Counted from the stretch's first letter, positions 19,052 through 28,772 are shown. The stretch is DNA of 64,000 nucleotides from Leuconostocaceae bacterium ESL0723 (GCA_029392055.1 CP113928.1:494501-558500); one strand, 5' to 3'. Numbers and translations: made by a program. The notes: generated by a model from the sequence alone, not told the origin.

Positions 19052-22000
19052 ATGAAATTAAAAACCCTTGAAATTAGCGGGTTCAAGTCCTTCGCCGATA
19101 AGACCGTCATTGAATTTATGCCGGGGATGACCGGCATCGTAGGACCCAATGGATCCGGAAAATCAAATATTATTGAGGCCATGCGTTGGGTGATGGGGGA
19201 GCAGAGCGCCAAGGACCTCCGTGGCAACAAGATGTCGGACGTCATCTTTGCCGGTACCAGTCACCGCCGGGCTTTGAGCCGGGCTGAGGTGTCGATGACC
19301 TTTGACAACAGCGATCATTACGTCCAGTCCGACTTTAATGAAATTCGGATTACCCGTCGCCTGTATCGGAATGGTGAAAGTGTTTACCAGCTTAACGGGG
19401 CGGATTGCCGCTTGCGCGATATTCACAACCTCTTTACTGACACCGGTCTTGGTCGGGAAGGTTTCTCGATTATTTCCCAGGGGCAGGTGGAAAACGTCTT
19501 CTCTGCCAAACCGGAAGACCGCCGTGGCATCATTGAAGAAGTCGCCGGCGTTTACAAGTACAAGCAAAATAAGCAGCGGGCTGAACGTGAGTTAGACCAA
19601 ACCGCGGACAACTTAAGCCGGGTGACTGACATTATTTCAGAGGTTGAACAGCGCCTTGAACCTTTGTCCCAGGCTGCCAGCCGAGCCCGCCAGTATTTGG
19701 AACTGCGCGAGCACTACGTCCAGCTCGACCAGGCCCGCTTGGCCCTAGCTATCCAGGCCCTGCGCGACCAGCAGAATCAACAGCGCCAGGCCCTGGCCGA
19801 TCAAAAGAATGCGGTCAAGGACCAAGAAGCACTGGTGGCTAAAGTTAAAGGCGAACTGGCTGATTACCGGGCCCGCCAGGTTGATTTGCAAGAACAGCGG
19901 GAAAACCTGCAGGCCCAGATTGTCCAAGACACGCAGCAACGGGAGCAATTGATTGGCTCACAGAAATTAGCGAGCCAGGAGATTGAAAATATCCAAGCTG
20001 CCCAGGTGCGATTGGCTACTGAGCTAACCCGTTTGTCTGGGGACCAGGAACGGGTTCAAGCTGACTTACGCTCCCGCCAGGTCCAGCTGACTGAGCGGGA
20101 AACCGTTGCTGCCCAGCTTAAAAAACAGCTGGACGAGCTCGAAAGTAAGCACGGTCAGCGTCGCTTACAAGACCTAGAACAGCGCCTGGCTGAAGGTCGG
20201 CACCGCTATGTGACGGTCATGCAGGATGTGGCCAGTTTGCGCAACAACCTTAGCCATAATCAGAAGAGTCAGGAGCGGCTAACCTTCCAACTCGAAAAGG
20301 CTCAATCGGCCTTAGCTGAGCAAAAGGTCGCCCAAAATGAGGCCCAAACTGCCTTGGAGCAATACCAGCAGGGTAAGCAGGCTGGCCCCAAGCAAGATAC
20401 TGCTGCCTACCAGGACAAGGTTGACCATGCCCGTTCTGATCTGGCCAAGCACCAGACGCAAATCCAGCAGGCTGACCAGCAAGTGCTTAAGCAACAGCGC
20501 GAGTTAGAAACGTTGCGGTCCCGCTACGATGCGCTGACTGCCATGGATGATTATGCCGGCTTTTACCATGGAGTTCGCCAGGTAATGTCACCCCAGATCA
20601 AGTCTCGTTTTCCAGGCATCGTTGGGGTCGTGGCGGAGTTAATGCAGGTGCCAAAGAAATATACCCAGGCCATCGAAACGGCTCTTGGGGGCGCCCTCCA
20701 GCAAATCGTTGTCGCAGATACGGCCACGGCCAAAAAGATTGTGGCCTATCTGACCAAGACTCGGCAGGGGCGGGTAACCCTCCTGCCCGTTGATAGTATT
20801 CGTCCCCGTCGCCAGCCTGACTTGAGTCAGGTTCAACACCTGGAGGGTTACCTGGGGCTGGCGGCAGATTTAGTTTCCATGCAGGCCCAGTTAGCCAATA
20901 TTTGCCAGAATTTGTTGGGGACAACGGTGGTGGCGACGAACTTAGATGCCGCTACGGCCATCAGCAAGCAGGGCCAACGCCGCTTTCGAGTAGTGACCCT
21001 AGACGGTCAGGTGGTTAACCCCGGCGGTTCCATTACCGGTGGGGCCAACCAGCGCCAAGGCTCAACCCTGCTCAGTCGTCGTAACCAGCTGAACCAGTTG
21101 GACCAGGATATTCAGGCGCACAGCCAACGGCTAAGTGCGTTAAATCAGAGTCGTGACCAACTCACCACCAAACAAGGTCAACTACAAACTGACTTGCAGG
21201 CTGCGCTGGACCAGTTGCGGGAAGTCCAACAGGCTAGCCAGGCGGTTGACTACGAGCTCAAAAACCACCAGGATCAAGTTAAACAGCAGGATGTCTTAGT
21301 GCAGACCTTGACTGCTGAATTAGCAGACCTCCAGGCTGAGCAGGCCGACCTGGTTAAAGAGGCCAGTCAGGCTCAGGACAGTCTCAATCAAGCCACTACC
21401 CAGGAAAAGCAGTTGGAGGGGGATAATCAGACCCTCAGTGACCAACTAGCCGACTACCAGGACCAGCACCAGGATTACTTAGATAAAAAGGCTGATTTGC
21501 AAACTCGTCAAGCGACTGTGGTGGCCCAGCTTGAAGGTGACCAGTCGGTTGCGACTGACCTGAACCAACGCCTGGCCGAATTAAAAAAGCAGCAGGCCGA
21601 TTACCAGGACCAAGACCAGGCCTACCAAACCCAACTTGACCAGGCGAAGGATCAGCTGCACTTAGGTCAGCAGGTTGAGGCCCTCAGTACTAAATTAGAG
21701 CAGGCCCAAGCCGCCGTCGAAGAGCAGGGGCAGCAATGGCGCACCCTGACAGACCACTTGGATGGTTTGGACCAGTCCTTTACCAAGGAACAGGGCCAGT
21801 TAAATGAACACCTAGCTGAACAGAGTCGCCTGACTGCCCACTTGGACCAGGTCGAGAACCGTTTGGCTGACCGGCAAAGCGAGTTAAGCCAGAAGTACGG
21901 TCAGGGAGCTGACGCTGATTTGAAGGGTTTGGTCACGGCGGTTGACGTTGAACACCTGGATGAAAATCTTGCCCAGGTGAAGGCATCCTTGAATGGTCTC

Positions 22001-22612
22001 GGGGATGTCAACGTTGGTGCCATTAATGAGTACCAAGAAATTGATGAACGTTACCAGTTTTTGACCAGCCAGCGGGATGATTTGCTGGCGGCCAAGGCGA
22101 ATTTAGAGCAGACGATTACCGAGATGGATGGGGTCGTGCAAAAGCGCTTCAAAGAAACCTTTGACACGGTAGCCCATCATTTCACCAGGGTCTTTGCCCA
22201 AATGTTTGGTGGCGGTCAGGCTGAGTTGCAGCTAACTGACCCAGAACACCTCTTAACCACAGGAATTGATATCGTGGCCCAGCCGCCTGGCAAAAAGTTC
22301 CAGCGCCTAAGCCTCCTGTCGGGTGGGGAGAAGGCCTTAACGGCGATTTCACTGCTCTTTGCCATCTTGCAGGTCCGTCCGGTGCCCTTTGTGGTTCTGG
22401 ATGAGGCCGAAGCCGCCCTGGATGAGGCTAATGTTGATCGTTTTGCCAACTACCTTCACCAGTTTGGTGGCCAAACCCAGTTTATTGTGATTACCCACCG
22501 TAAGGGTACGATGGTAAACGCCAATCTCTTGTATGGGGTAACCATGCAAGAAGCCGGTGTTTCTAAGATTGTGGCCGTTAACCTTGACCAGGCCAGCCAA
22601 AGAATTAGCTAA
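19052..22612 (+). CDS. smc: Chromosome partition/condensin protein SMC
   Basis: The 1186-residue condensin ATPase compacts and segregates the chromosome with ScpA/ScpB. The head has Walker A 'GPNGSGKSNIIEAMRWVMGE' at about 32; long Gln-rich coiled-coil arms (about 170-500 and 680-1000) flank a hinge (about 505-670, 'YHGVRQVMSPQIKSRFPGI' to 'GGSITGG'). The C-terminal head carries the signature 'LLSGGEKALTAISLLFAI' and Walker B 'FVVLDEAEAALDEANVDRF'. The coiled-coil arms are unusually rich in Gln and Asp, in keeping with the general composition of proteins in this genome. Confidence 0.97.
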   Translation: MKLKTLEISGFKSFADKTVIEFMPGMTGIVGPNGSGKSNIIEAMRWVMGEQSAKDLRGNKMSDVIFAGTSHRRALSRAEVSMTFDNSDHYVQSDFNEIRITRRLYRNGESVYQLNGADCRLRDIHNLFTDTGLGREGFSIISQGQVENVFSAKPEDRRGIIEEVAGVYKYKQNKQRAERELDQTADNLSRVTDIISEVEQRLEPLSQAASRARQYLELREHYVQLDQARLALAIQALRDQQNQQRQALADQKNAVKDQEALVAKVKGELADYRARQVDLQEQRENLQAQIVQDTQQREQLIGSQKLASQEIENIQAAQVRLATELTRLSGDQERVQADLRSRQVQLTERETVAAQLKKQLDELESKHGQRRLQDLEQRLAEGRHRYVTVMQDVASLRNNLSHNQKSQERLTFQLEKAQSALAEQKVAQNEAQTALEQYQQGKQAGPKQDTAAYQDKVDHARSDLAKHQTQIQQADQQVLKQQRELETLRSRYDALTAMDDYAGFYHGVRQVMSPQIKSRFPGIVGVVAELMQVPKKYTQAIETALGGALQQIVVADTATAKKIVAYLTKTRQGRVTLLPVDSIRPRRQPDLSQVQHLEGYLGLAADLVSMQAQLANICQNLLGTTVVATNLDAATAISKQGQRRFRVVTLDGQVVNPGGSITGGANQRQGSTLLSRRNQLNQLDQDIQAHSQRLSALNQSRDQLTTKQGQLQTDLQAALDQLREVQQASQAVDYELKNHQDQVKQQDVLVQTLTAELADLQAEQADLVKEASQAQDSLNQATTQEKQLEGDNQTLSDQLADYQDQHQDYLDKKADLQTRQATVVAQLEGDQSVATDLNQRLAELKKQQADYQDQDQAYQTQLDQAKDQLHLGQQVEALSTKLEQAQAAVEEQGQQWRTLTDHLDGLDQSFTKEQGQLNEHLAEQSRLTAHLDQVENRLADRQSELSQKYGQGADADLKGLVTAVDVEHLDENLAQVKASLNGLGDVNVGAINEYQEIDERYQFLTSQRDDLLAAKANLEQTITEMDGVVQKRFKETFDTVAHHFTRVFAQMFGGGQAELQLTDPEHLLTTGIDIVAQPPGKKFQRLSLLSGGEKALTAISLLFAILQVRPVPFVVLDEAEAALDEANVDRFANYLHQFGGQTQFIVITHRKGTMVNANLLYGVTMQEAGVSKIVAVNLDQASQRIS

Positions 22613-22623
22613 AGGAGATTTTG

Positions 22624-23997
22624 ATGGGATTATTTGATATCTTTAAGAAGCGGAACAAGTCAGCCGAGGAAACGCCTGACAGTACCGCTTCAGAATCCAA
22701 TCAGGCTAAATCGCAGTCCGAGTCAACTCAAACTGCAACCACGCCGGCCGCTTCAGATAGTCAGACCCATCAGGGTCCGGCCAGTGAAGCCAAGCTTTCC
22801 CGGCCCCTAAATGAAAAAATCAGCCTGGTTAATGACAGTGAAGCGGCAGTCTGGCAGGGGGCCTTAACGTCTGAATCTAAATCAGAATCTGAGTCGGCCG
22901 CTGATAGCAAGAGTCAGGACGCTTCAAAAGCTGACAGTGCTAGTGATGAGCAGGCTTCAACCTCAGCCAGTGCCAGTCAGGCAACTGTTGCTGAAAGTGA
23001 ACAAGTGGTCGTTGAGAATGAAGAAGTCGATGACGAAGACGATGTTACTGATGTCGAAGACGACGACAAGACCGCCTATGCCGCTGGCTTGGAGAAGAGC
23101 CGGACCAGCTTTGCTGACCGCTTTAACCGCTTTTTGTCTAATTTCCGAACGGTTGATGAGGCCTTCTTTGAGGACCTGGAAGAAACCCTGATTGGGGCGG
23201 ATGTTGGCTTTGAGCTCTCGATGCGGATTAGCGATGAGCTCCGCGAAGAAGTAAAGTTACAAAACGCCAAAAAGCCAGCCGATGTTCAAAATGTCATTAT
23301 CGAAAAGATGGTCGACATTTATGAGGCGGATGGTGAGAACGAAAACAGTCAGATGCACTGGGCACCGGCTGGGGAGCCGACCGTAGTCCTCTTTGTGGGC
23401 GTCAATGGGGTTGGTAAGACGACCACCATTGGTAAAATGGCCGAACGTTACCGTAAGGAAGGTAAGCGGGTGCTCTTAGCGGCCGCCGATACTTTCCGGG
23501 CCGGTGCTACCCGCCAATTGGAAGAATGGGGTCAGCGTGCTGATGTGCCGGTTGTGACTGGTGCTCCTCAGGCCGATCCCGCCTCAGTCGTTTTTGAGGG
23601 AGTTAAGCGGGCCAAGGATGAAGGTTTTGACCTACTCTTAGTCGACACGGCCGGCCGCCTGCAAAACAATGTCAATTTGATGCAAGAGTTGGCCAAGATG
23701 AAGCGGATTATTAGTCGGGAATTGCCCAATGCGCCCGAGGAAGTCCTCCTGGTTTTGGATGCCACTACCGGACAAAATGCCCTTCAACAGGCGAAGTTGT
23801 TCCAGGAGTCTTCGGACGTAACCGGGATTGTCCTGACCAAGGTCGACGGTACTGGTAAAGGTGGGATTGTCTTTGCCATCCGCAGCCAGATGCACCTGCC
23901 AGTTAAGTGGATTGGCTTTGGTGAAAAGGCCAGTGATTTGCGGCCGTTTAAGTCCGACGAATTCGTCTATGGACTTTTCAAAGATCTCGTTCAATGA
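22624..23997 (+). CDS. ftsY: Signal recognition particle receptor FtsY
   Basis: FtsY docks SRP-ribosome complexes at the membrane. The start is ATG at 22624 (457 residues), 6 nt after AAAGGAG; an in-frame TTG immediately upstream is less likely. Residues 1-155 form a low-complexity Ser/Glu/Asp/Gln-rich acidic A domain (including an acidic run around 'EEVDDEDDVTDVEDDD'), then the N domain and the GTPase G domain: 'GVNGVGKTTTIGKMAERY' (about 260), 'DTFRAGATRQLEEWG', 'LLVDTAGRLQNNVNLM', 'TKVDGTGKGG'. The acidic domain mediates membrane/translocon contact in the family. Confidence 0.95.
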   Translation: MGLFDIFKKRNKSAEETPDSTASESNQAKSQSESTQTATTPAASDSQTHQGPASEAKLSRPLNEKISLVNDSEAAVWQGALTSESKSESESAADSKSQDASKADSASDEQASTSASASQATVAESEQVVVENEEVDDEDDVTDVEDDDKTAYAAGLEKSRTSFADRFNRFLSNFRTVDEAFFEDLEETLIGADVGFELSMRISDELREEVKLQNAKKPADVQNVIIEKMVDIYEADGENENSQMHWAPAGEPTVVLFVGVNGVGKTTTIGKMAERYRKEGKRVLLAAADTFRAGATRQLEEWGQRADVPVVTGAPQADPASVVFEGVKRAKDEGFDLLLVDTAGRLQNNVNLMQELAKMKRIISRELPNAPEEVLLVLDATTGQNALQQAKLFQESSDVTGIVLTKVDGTGKGGIVFAIRSQMHLPVKWIGFGEKASDLRPFKSDEFVYGLFKDLVQ

Positions 23998-24014
23998 CGG
24001 TTAGTTAGGCGATT

Positions 24015-24359
24015 ATGGATTTAGCTAAGAAAAATGAAATCAACGCCCTGCTGGGTTTTTATCAGCCGCTTTTGACTGATAAGCAGCAGGAATATTTGCA
24101 GGATTACTGCGGCGACGACTATTCCATTATTGAAATTGCTGAAGCCCACGGGGTTAGCCGCCAGGCAGTATCGGACAATTTGAACCGGGGGGTCGAGCTC
24201 CTAGAACACTACGAAGGGGCCCTGCACCTCTGGGCTGACTACCAGGTTCGTTCCGCCGTTGAAAATGAGTTAGTGGCCTATGTTCAAGTCCATAACAGTG
24301 ACGATTATCCGCTCCGTGAGCTTGTCCGTCGCCTAGTGGATTTGGAAGGTAACGAATAA
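24015..24359 (+). CDS. ylxM: SRP-associated helix-turn-helix protein YlxM
   Basis: The 114-residue UPF0122 protein is a small sigma-70 region-4-like HTH protein that in Streptococcus binds Ffh and scRNA and modulates SRP GTPase. Visible features are 'LLGFYQPLLTDKQQEYLQDY' and the HTH 'SIIEIAEAHGVSRQAVSDNL' (about 40-59). It lies between ftsY and ffh as in other Firmicutes. The ribosome-binding site is weak (TTAGGCG), suggesting coupling to upstream translation. Confidence 0.92.
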   Translation: MDLAKKNEINALLGFYQPLLTDKQQEYLQDYCGDDYSIIEIAEAHGVSRQAVSDNLNRGVELLEHYEGALHLWADYQVRSAVENELVAYVQVHNSDDYPLRELVRRLVDLEGNE

Positions 24360-24394
24360 ATCCGTGGCAGTCAGCCTGCAGAATAGGAGAGAAA

Positions 24395-25867
24395 ATGGCT
24401 TTTGAAAATCTAAGTGAACGCCTTTCCAAGGCAATGAAGAACTTAACCGGCCGCGGCCGGGTTAGTCCAGAACAGCTGGATGAAACTATGCGCGAAATCC
24501 GTCTGGCCCTGCTTGAAGCCGATGTTAACTACGGCACGGTCAAGAAGTTCATCAAAAACGTGCGGGAAAAGGCCCAGGGGGCCGATATCATGAACGGCTT
24601 GAACGCCGCCCAGCAGGTAGTTAAAATCGTTAACGATGAATTGACGGCTACCATGGGTGAAGAGGCCGCCCCCATCAACAAATCTGAAAAGATTCCGACC
24701 GTTATCATGATGGCCGGCCTGCAAGGTGCTGGTAAGACGACCACGGTTGCGAAGTTGGCTTACAAGCTCAAGCAGGAAAACCACGCCCGGCCATTGATGA
24801 TTGCGGCCGATGTTTACCGGCCAGCGGCCATTGACCAGTTGGAAATTTTGGGTAAGCAGTTAGATATCCCCGTTTTCCAGATGGGGACTGACGTTGATCC
24901 CCGCGAAATTGTCAAAGAGGGGCTGGCCCAAGCGGCTCGTGATAAGAACGACTATGTCTTTATTGATACGGCCGGCCGTTTGCAAATTGACCAGGAGCTG
25001 ATGCAGGAGTTAAAGGATGTGGCCGCAATTGCCCATCCTGATGAAATCCTGCTGACGGTTGATGCCATGACTGGACAAAACGCGACTGAAACGGCGGAAG
25101 GTTTCGCAGATGCCCTTGATATTACTGGGGTGGTTTTGACTAAGTTGGATGGGGACACCCGTGGTGGAGCCGCCCTGTCAATCCGGGACGTGACTGGTAA
25201 GCCCATCAAGTTCGTCGGTCAAGGTGAAAAGCCCACTGACCTAGACGTCTTTTACCCTGACCGGATGGCTTCCCGAATCCTTGGCATGGGTGACATGCTG
25301 ACCCTGATTGAAAAAGTCCAAAAGGATGTTGACGAGCAAGAACAAGCCAAGCAGCTTGAAAAGATGCGGGAAAACACCTTCGATTATAACGACTTCGTGG
25401 CCCAGCTCCAGCAGGTGCAAAACATGGGTCCCATGGAAGATATCCTGAAGATGATTCCCGGCATGGCCAACAATCCGGCCCTAGCTAACGTTAACTTGGA
25501 CGATAAGCAGTTCAAGCACATGGAGGCGATTGTTAGTTCGATGACGCCAGCTGAACGGGAAGACCCAGAACTGATGAATCCGTCGCGTCGTCGTCGCCTA
25601 GCCGCTGGTGCTGGTCGTCCAATTGTGGAAGTTAACCGGATGATTAAGCAGTTTGACCAGATGCGTAAGATGATGAACCAGGCTACCAATGGTAACTTTG
25701 GCGGACTGGAAAAGATGATGGGCGGCTCTGGCATGGACATGGGTGCCATGATGGGCGGTGGCGAAGGCATGCCGAGTGGTAACTTTGGCCAGAAGATGCA
25801 AAACTTTGCCGTTAAGCAGGCAGCTCGTCGTCTCAAGAAGCTCAAGAAAAAGCGCGGCCGCCACTAA
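24395..25867 (+). CDS. ffh: Signal recognition particle protein Ffh
   Basis: The 490-residue Ffh is the SRP GTPase that binds 4.5S/scRNA and signal sequences. The N domain ends before Walker A 'GLQGAGKTTTVAKLAYKL' (about 109); the G domain shows 'DVYRPAAIDQLEILG', 'DTAGRLQIDQELMQEL', 'TKLDGDTRGGAALSI'. The C-terminal M domain (about 300-490) is Met-rich with 'IPGM', 'NPSRRRRLAAGAG' (the RNA-binding helix-turn-helix), a Gly/Met-rich tail and basic end 'KKLKKKRGRH'. AGGAGA precedes the ATG. Confidence 0.97.
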   Translation: MAFENLSERLSKAMKNLTGRGRVSPEQLDETMREIRLALLEADVNYGTVKKFIKNVREKAQGADIMNGLNAAQQVVKIVNDELTATMGEEAAPINKSEKIPTVIMMAGLQGAGKTTTVAKLAYKLKQENHARPLMIAADVYRPAAIDQLEILGKQLDIPVFQMGTDVDPREIVKEGLAQAARDKNDYVFIDTAGRLQIDQELMQELKDVAAIAHPDEILLTVDAMTGQNATETAEGFADALDITGVVLTKLDGDTRGGAALSIRDVTGKPIKFVGQGEKPTDLDVFYPDRMASRILGMGDMLTLIEKVQKDVDEQEQAKQLEKMRENTFDYNDFVAQLQQVQNMGPMEDILKMIPGMANNPALANVNLDDKQFKHMEAIVSSMTPAEREDPELMNPSRRRRLAAGAGRPIVEVNRMIKQFDQMRKMMNQATNGNFGGLEKMMGGSGMDMGAMMGGGEGMPSGNFGQKMQNFAVKQAARRLKKLKKKRGRH

Positions 25868-25910
25868 GCTAAGCTCATTGTCGTGCCGCATTGATCGGTG
25901 AGGGTAGTAA

Positions 25911-26735
25911 ATGACTGTTAGACTGATAGCAACTGATCTAGATGCCACCCTGTTAAACGACCAGAAGGCCTATAACCAACCGCTCTTTGAGCAGGTGCTG
26001 GCCCAGTTAAACCAGGCCAACATTCGCCTGGTATTAGCCACTGGTAACCATCCTGAGAAAGTGGCGGCCTACTTTGGTCCCTACTTGAACCAGCTGGCCG
26101 TGGTAGCCAATAACGGGGCCCAGCTCTTTGTGAAGGGCAAACTGGTCCAGTCCTTTGCCCTGCCGGCCACCTGCTTTGAGAAGATTGCGACCTTATTAGC
26201 CGCCAGCCAGAATCTGTTAAAGATGGGCCTGGTCTTTGCCGGGACGCAAAATGCCTACATGCTGGCCAATCAGGCCCAGTTACCGGGCAGCCTAGCTTGG
26301 GCCCAAGGCTACTTTCCTCATTTGAAGGTGATTGATTCGGTCGCGGAGATTACCGAACCAATTTATAAGGTGACCTTGAATTTAAAAGCGGCAAATGACC
26401 AGCTTTATCAGCAATTGCGGGAATCCTTGGCCGCGGTGGCCCATGTGACCACTTCCGGCTTTGGTTCCATTGACATTGTTAATTCCCAGGTCAATAAGGC
26501 CCATGGGCTGGCCGCTCTTGGTCAGCAATTGAAGATTGCGCCTGAGGACATGATGGCCTTTGGGGATGGACTCAACGACCTGGAAATGTTAGATTATGTT
26601 GGTTATCCGGTGGTCATGCAAAACAGTGACCCCCAGGTTTTAGACCGTCATTACCCGCAAACCGTGGCTGATAATAACCATGACGGGGTTTTGAAAACAA
26701 TTTTAACGACGCTGGCAACTGACCAAGGCAACTAG
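25911..26735 (+). CDS. HAD-superfamily Cof-type hydrolase
   Basis: The 274-residue type-IIB HAD phosphatase has motif I 'IATDLDATLLNDQK' (Asp nucleophile at residue 8), motif II 'VLATGNHPEKV' (Thr about 46), a conserved Lys region 'SQVNKAHGLAALGQ' and motif IV 'MAFGDGLNDLEMLDYV' (about 221). Motif I reads DLDAT where DLDGT is usual. The family dephosphorylates sugar phosphates or other small metabolites in the cytoplasm; the substrate cannot be assigned. GAGGG precedes the ATG; it lies 43 nt after ffh and 28 nt before the sortase gene. Confidence 0.85.
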   Translation: MTVRLIATDLDATLLNDQKAYNQPLFEQVLAQLNQANIRLVLATGNHPEKVAAYFGPYLNQLAVVANNGAQLFVKGKLVQSFALPATCFEKIATLLAASQNLLKMGLVFAGTQNAYMLANQAQLPGSLAWAQGYFPHLKVIDSVAEITEPIYKVTLNLKAANDQLYQQLRESLAAVAHVTTSGFGSIDIVNSQVNKAHGLAALGQQLKIAPEDMMAFGDGLNDLEMLDYVGYPVVMQNSDPQVLDRHYPQTVADNNHDGVLKTILTTLATDQGN

Positions 26736-26763
26736 TCCGGTACCCAGCCAGTGAGGTAATTAA

Positions 26764-27534
26764 ATGAAAGCATCAGTGAAAAAGTGGCTGTGGCGGATTA
26801 TTCCACCCCTGGTCATTATTGGCGCACTTGCCACAGCCGGTTTTTTGTGGGTTAGCGGGCAACCTAGTTCCAGCCCCTTCAAGCAAATTCCACGGGAGCT
26901 AGCGGCCAAGCAGGCCACCAAGAAGGTCAGCAGCAGTGAGCGTAAAAAGATTGCGGCTGGGGTAATGGAACAGGATGAAAAGGGCGGTCACCTGACCAAG
27001 CAGGGTTATGTGGCCATTCCAGATATGGGCATTTTCATGCCAATCTATGACGATGCCTACAACCTTCATGCCTTAGATTTGGGGGCTAACACGGCCAACA
27101 AGGACACCCCAGTACCAAAGATGGGCGAGGGGAATTACACTCTAGCCGCCCACAACTGGGATAACGGTTATACCGGTTTTTCAGCCTTGCAGCAGCATCT
27201 TAAGCAAAATGCGCCCTACCTGGTTGATGGTCAGACTGGTCAAAGTGACTGGTTAAATGGTAAGAAGATTTATATGGCTAACGCTGATGGCATCTATACC
27301 TACACGGTCCGTAGTCAGACGACCGTTAATCAGGACGATGTTTCAGTACTAGATGTTAACGCCCGGATTAACGGCAACCCGAAGTTGACCATTATTACCT
27401 GCCTTTTCCCCAACATTAAATATCGGATTATTACTAATGCTGAATTTACCAATTTTTCTAGTTGGCAAAATGCGCCGGACCGCCTGGTCAATGACTTTAA
27501 CACCAGCAAGGTCCCAACCAATATCAAACCTTAA
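26764..27534 (+). CDS. srtA: Class A sortase
   Basis: The 256-residue membrane-anchored transpeptidase attaches LPxTG proteins to peptidoglycan. It has a basic N-terminus and one membrane helix (about 11-30, 'IPPLVIIGALATAGFLWV'), then the sortase beta-barrel: catalytic His in 'NYTLAAHNWDNG' (about 131), Cys in 'KLTIITCLFPN' (about 215) and Arg in 'IKYRIITNAEF'. The spacing and single N-terminal helix fit class A housekeeping sortases. No sorting-signal substrate is encoded in the window. Confidence 0.92.
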   Translation: MKASVKKWLWRIIPPLVIIGALATAGFLWVSGQPSSSPFKQIPRELAAKQATKKVSSSERKKIAAGVMEQDEKGGHLTKQGYVAIPDMGIFMPIYDDAYNLHALDLGANTANKDTPVPKMGEGNYTLAAHNWDNGYTGFSALQQHLKQNAPYLVDGQTGQSDWLNGKKIYMANADGIYTYTVRSQTTVNQDDVSVLDVNARINGNPKLTIITCLFPNIKYRIITNAEFTNFSSWQNAPDRLVNDFNTSKVPTNIKP

Positions 27535-27540
27535 CCAAAC

Positions 27541-27569
27541 AAAAAAGCCAGATTATATCTGGCTTTTTT
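27541..27569. terminator. Bidirectional terminator (srtA / ridA)
   Basis: AAAAAAGCCAGA (27541-27552) pairs with TCTGGCTTTTTT (27558-27569) between convergent genes; T-runs exist on both strands. Confidence 0.9.
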
Positions 27570-27582
27570 TAATGCTTTAATT

Positions 27583-27972
27583 TTAATCCTGGGGGAAGGC
27601 GGCTGTGACCTCGCACTCAATCTGGGCCTGGGCTGGTAGGGCGGCCACGGCGACACAGGAACGGGCTGGCAGCGTTTCGGTGTCACCCAAGAAATCGGCG
27701 TAAAGGTCGTTAACCAGGCCAAAGTCCGCCAAGTTAGTCATGAAGATGTTGGCCTTGACCACGTCTTTTGGGGTCAGGCCGGCGGCCTTTAGGACCTGGG
27801 TGATGTTCTTGAAGACCTGCTTGGCCTGGGCCTCGATGCCATCGACTAGGTGGCCACTGGCTGGATCAAGGCCAATCTGTCCCGAGCAATACAATGTTTG
27901 ACCGACTCGGACGGCCTGATTATAAGGGCCCAAGGCCTTGGGCGCCTCTTTCGTATTCACTGAACTTGCCAT
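27583..27972 (-). CDS. ridA: RidA family reactive enamine/imine deaminase
   Basis: The 129-residue YjgF/YER057c/UK114 protein has the family motifs 'GPYNQAVRVGQTLYCSGQIG' (split across the N-terminal third), the active-site Arg region 'ARSCVAVAALPAQAQIECEV' and a C-terminal acidic end. RidA hydrolyses the reactive 2-aminocrotonate/2-aminoacrylate released by PLP enzymes, above all threonine deaminase, and protects PLP enzymes including IlvE. It is the last gene of the minus-strand cluster ilvB-ilvC-ilvA-ABC-ridA, downstream of the enzyme that makes its substrate. AAGGAG precedes the ATG. Confidence 0.93.
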   Translation of the reverse strand: MASSVNTKEAPKALGPYNQAVRVGQTLYCSGQIGLDPASGHLVDGIEAQAKQVFKNITQVLKAAGLTPKDVVKANIFMTNLADFGLVNDLYADFLGDTETLPARSCVAVAALPAQAQIECEVTAAFPQD

Positions 27973-27986
27973 AATGAACTCCTTTC

Positions 27987-28772
27987 TTACTTTGGATAAA
28001 CGATTAGGTTGCCATGGGTGTCGTGTTGAATTTCAACTGGGGCACCGTAGAAGGGCGCTAAGACCTCAGGGGTCATCAGGTCCTTGCGAAGTCCTTGGTC
28101 AAAAATTTCACCGGCTTTGAGTAAGAGCAGGTGGTCAAAGCAGGGGAGCAGTTCCTCGGTATAGTGAGAAACAATCAGCAGGGCGGGCCCATCTTCCAAC
28201 TCGGAAATTTTTTGAATTTGGCGGAGTAACCGTTGCCGGGCAAAGAGGTCTAAGCCGTTGCAGGGCTCATCTAAGATGAGAAGCTTGGGTGAAGTAATCA
28301 GGGCCCGGGCAATCAGCACCAACTGTTTTTCTCCCTGGGAAAGGACCCGGTAGGGTTTACCAATCACATTTTTCCCACCAATTTGGGTCAGGAGGAGTTT
28401 GGCTTCCTGGAACTCACTGGGATCACATTTCCGGTAGAGGGTAATTTGACCGTAGCGACCACCCAAAACAATCGATTCAGCACTGTCACCAGGGTGGATG
28501 CGATCTTGGAGGGCGTTGCTGACCCAGCCAATTTGTTTTTGTAGGTCAGGAATGTTGGTCTCACCGAAGCGGTGGCCCAAGACACTAACCGTGCCACTGC
28601 TGGGCCAGATATCCCCGTGAATCATCTTTAAGAGGGTAGTTTTGCCAGAACCATTGAGACCTAAGATGGCCCAATTTTGGCCAGGTTGGACGTGCCAGTT
28701 GATGTTTTTTAGGATGGTCTTGTTGGCGCGGGCGTAACTAACGTCGGTAAAGTCTAGTAAGTTGGTGGTCAT
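27987..28772 (-). CDS. Orphan ABC transporter ATP-binding protein (YlmA-like)
   Basis: The protein (261 residues from the ATG at 28772, set by AAGGAGG 8 nt upstream) is a stand-alone ABC ATPase: Walker A 'GLNGSGKTTLLKMIHGD' (about 38), Q-loop, signature 'LSQGEKQLVLIARAL', Walker B 'KLLILDEPCNGLDLF' and switch His in 'LLIVSHYTEELLP'. A longer frame to 28808 would overlap ilvA and lacks a ribosome-binding site. No permease is encoded nearby. It begins 20 nt after the ilvA stop and ends 15 nt before ridA, so it is embedded in the BCAA operon; its role there is unknown. Confidence 0.85.
   Translation of the reverse strand: MTTNLLDFTDVSYARANKTILKNINWHVQPGQNWAILGLNGSGKTTLLKMIHGDIWPSSGTVSVLGHRFGETNIPDLQKQIGWVSNALQDRIHPGDSAESIVLGGRYGQITLYRKCDPSEFQEAKLLLTQIGGKNVIGKPYRVLSQGEKQLVLIARALITSPKLLILDEPCNGLDLFARQRLLRQIQKISELEDGPALLIVSHYTEELLPCFDHLLLLKAGEIFDQGLRKDLMTPEVLAPFYGAPVEIQHDTHGNLIVYPK

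Noticed and set aside
25384-25845. Minus-strand ORF opposite ffh (153 codons)
   Set aside because: A shadow of the Met-rich M domain of Ffh, with no independent signal.
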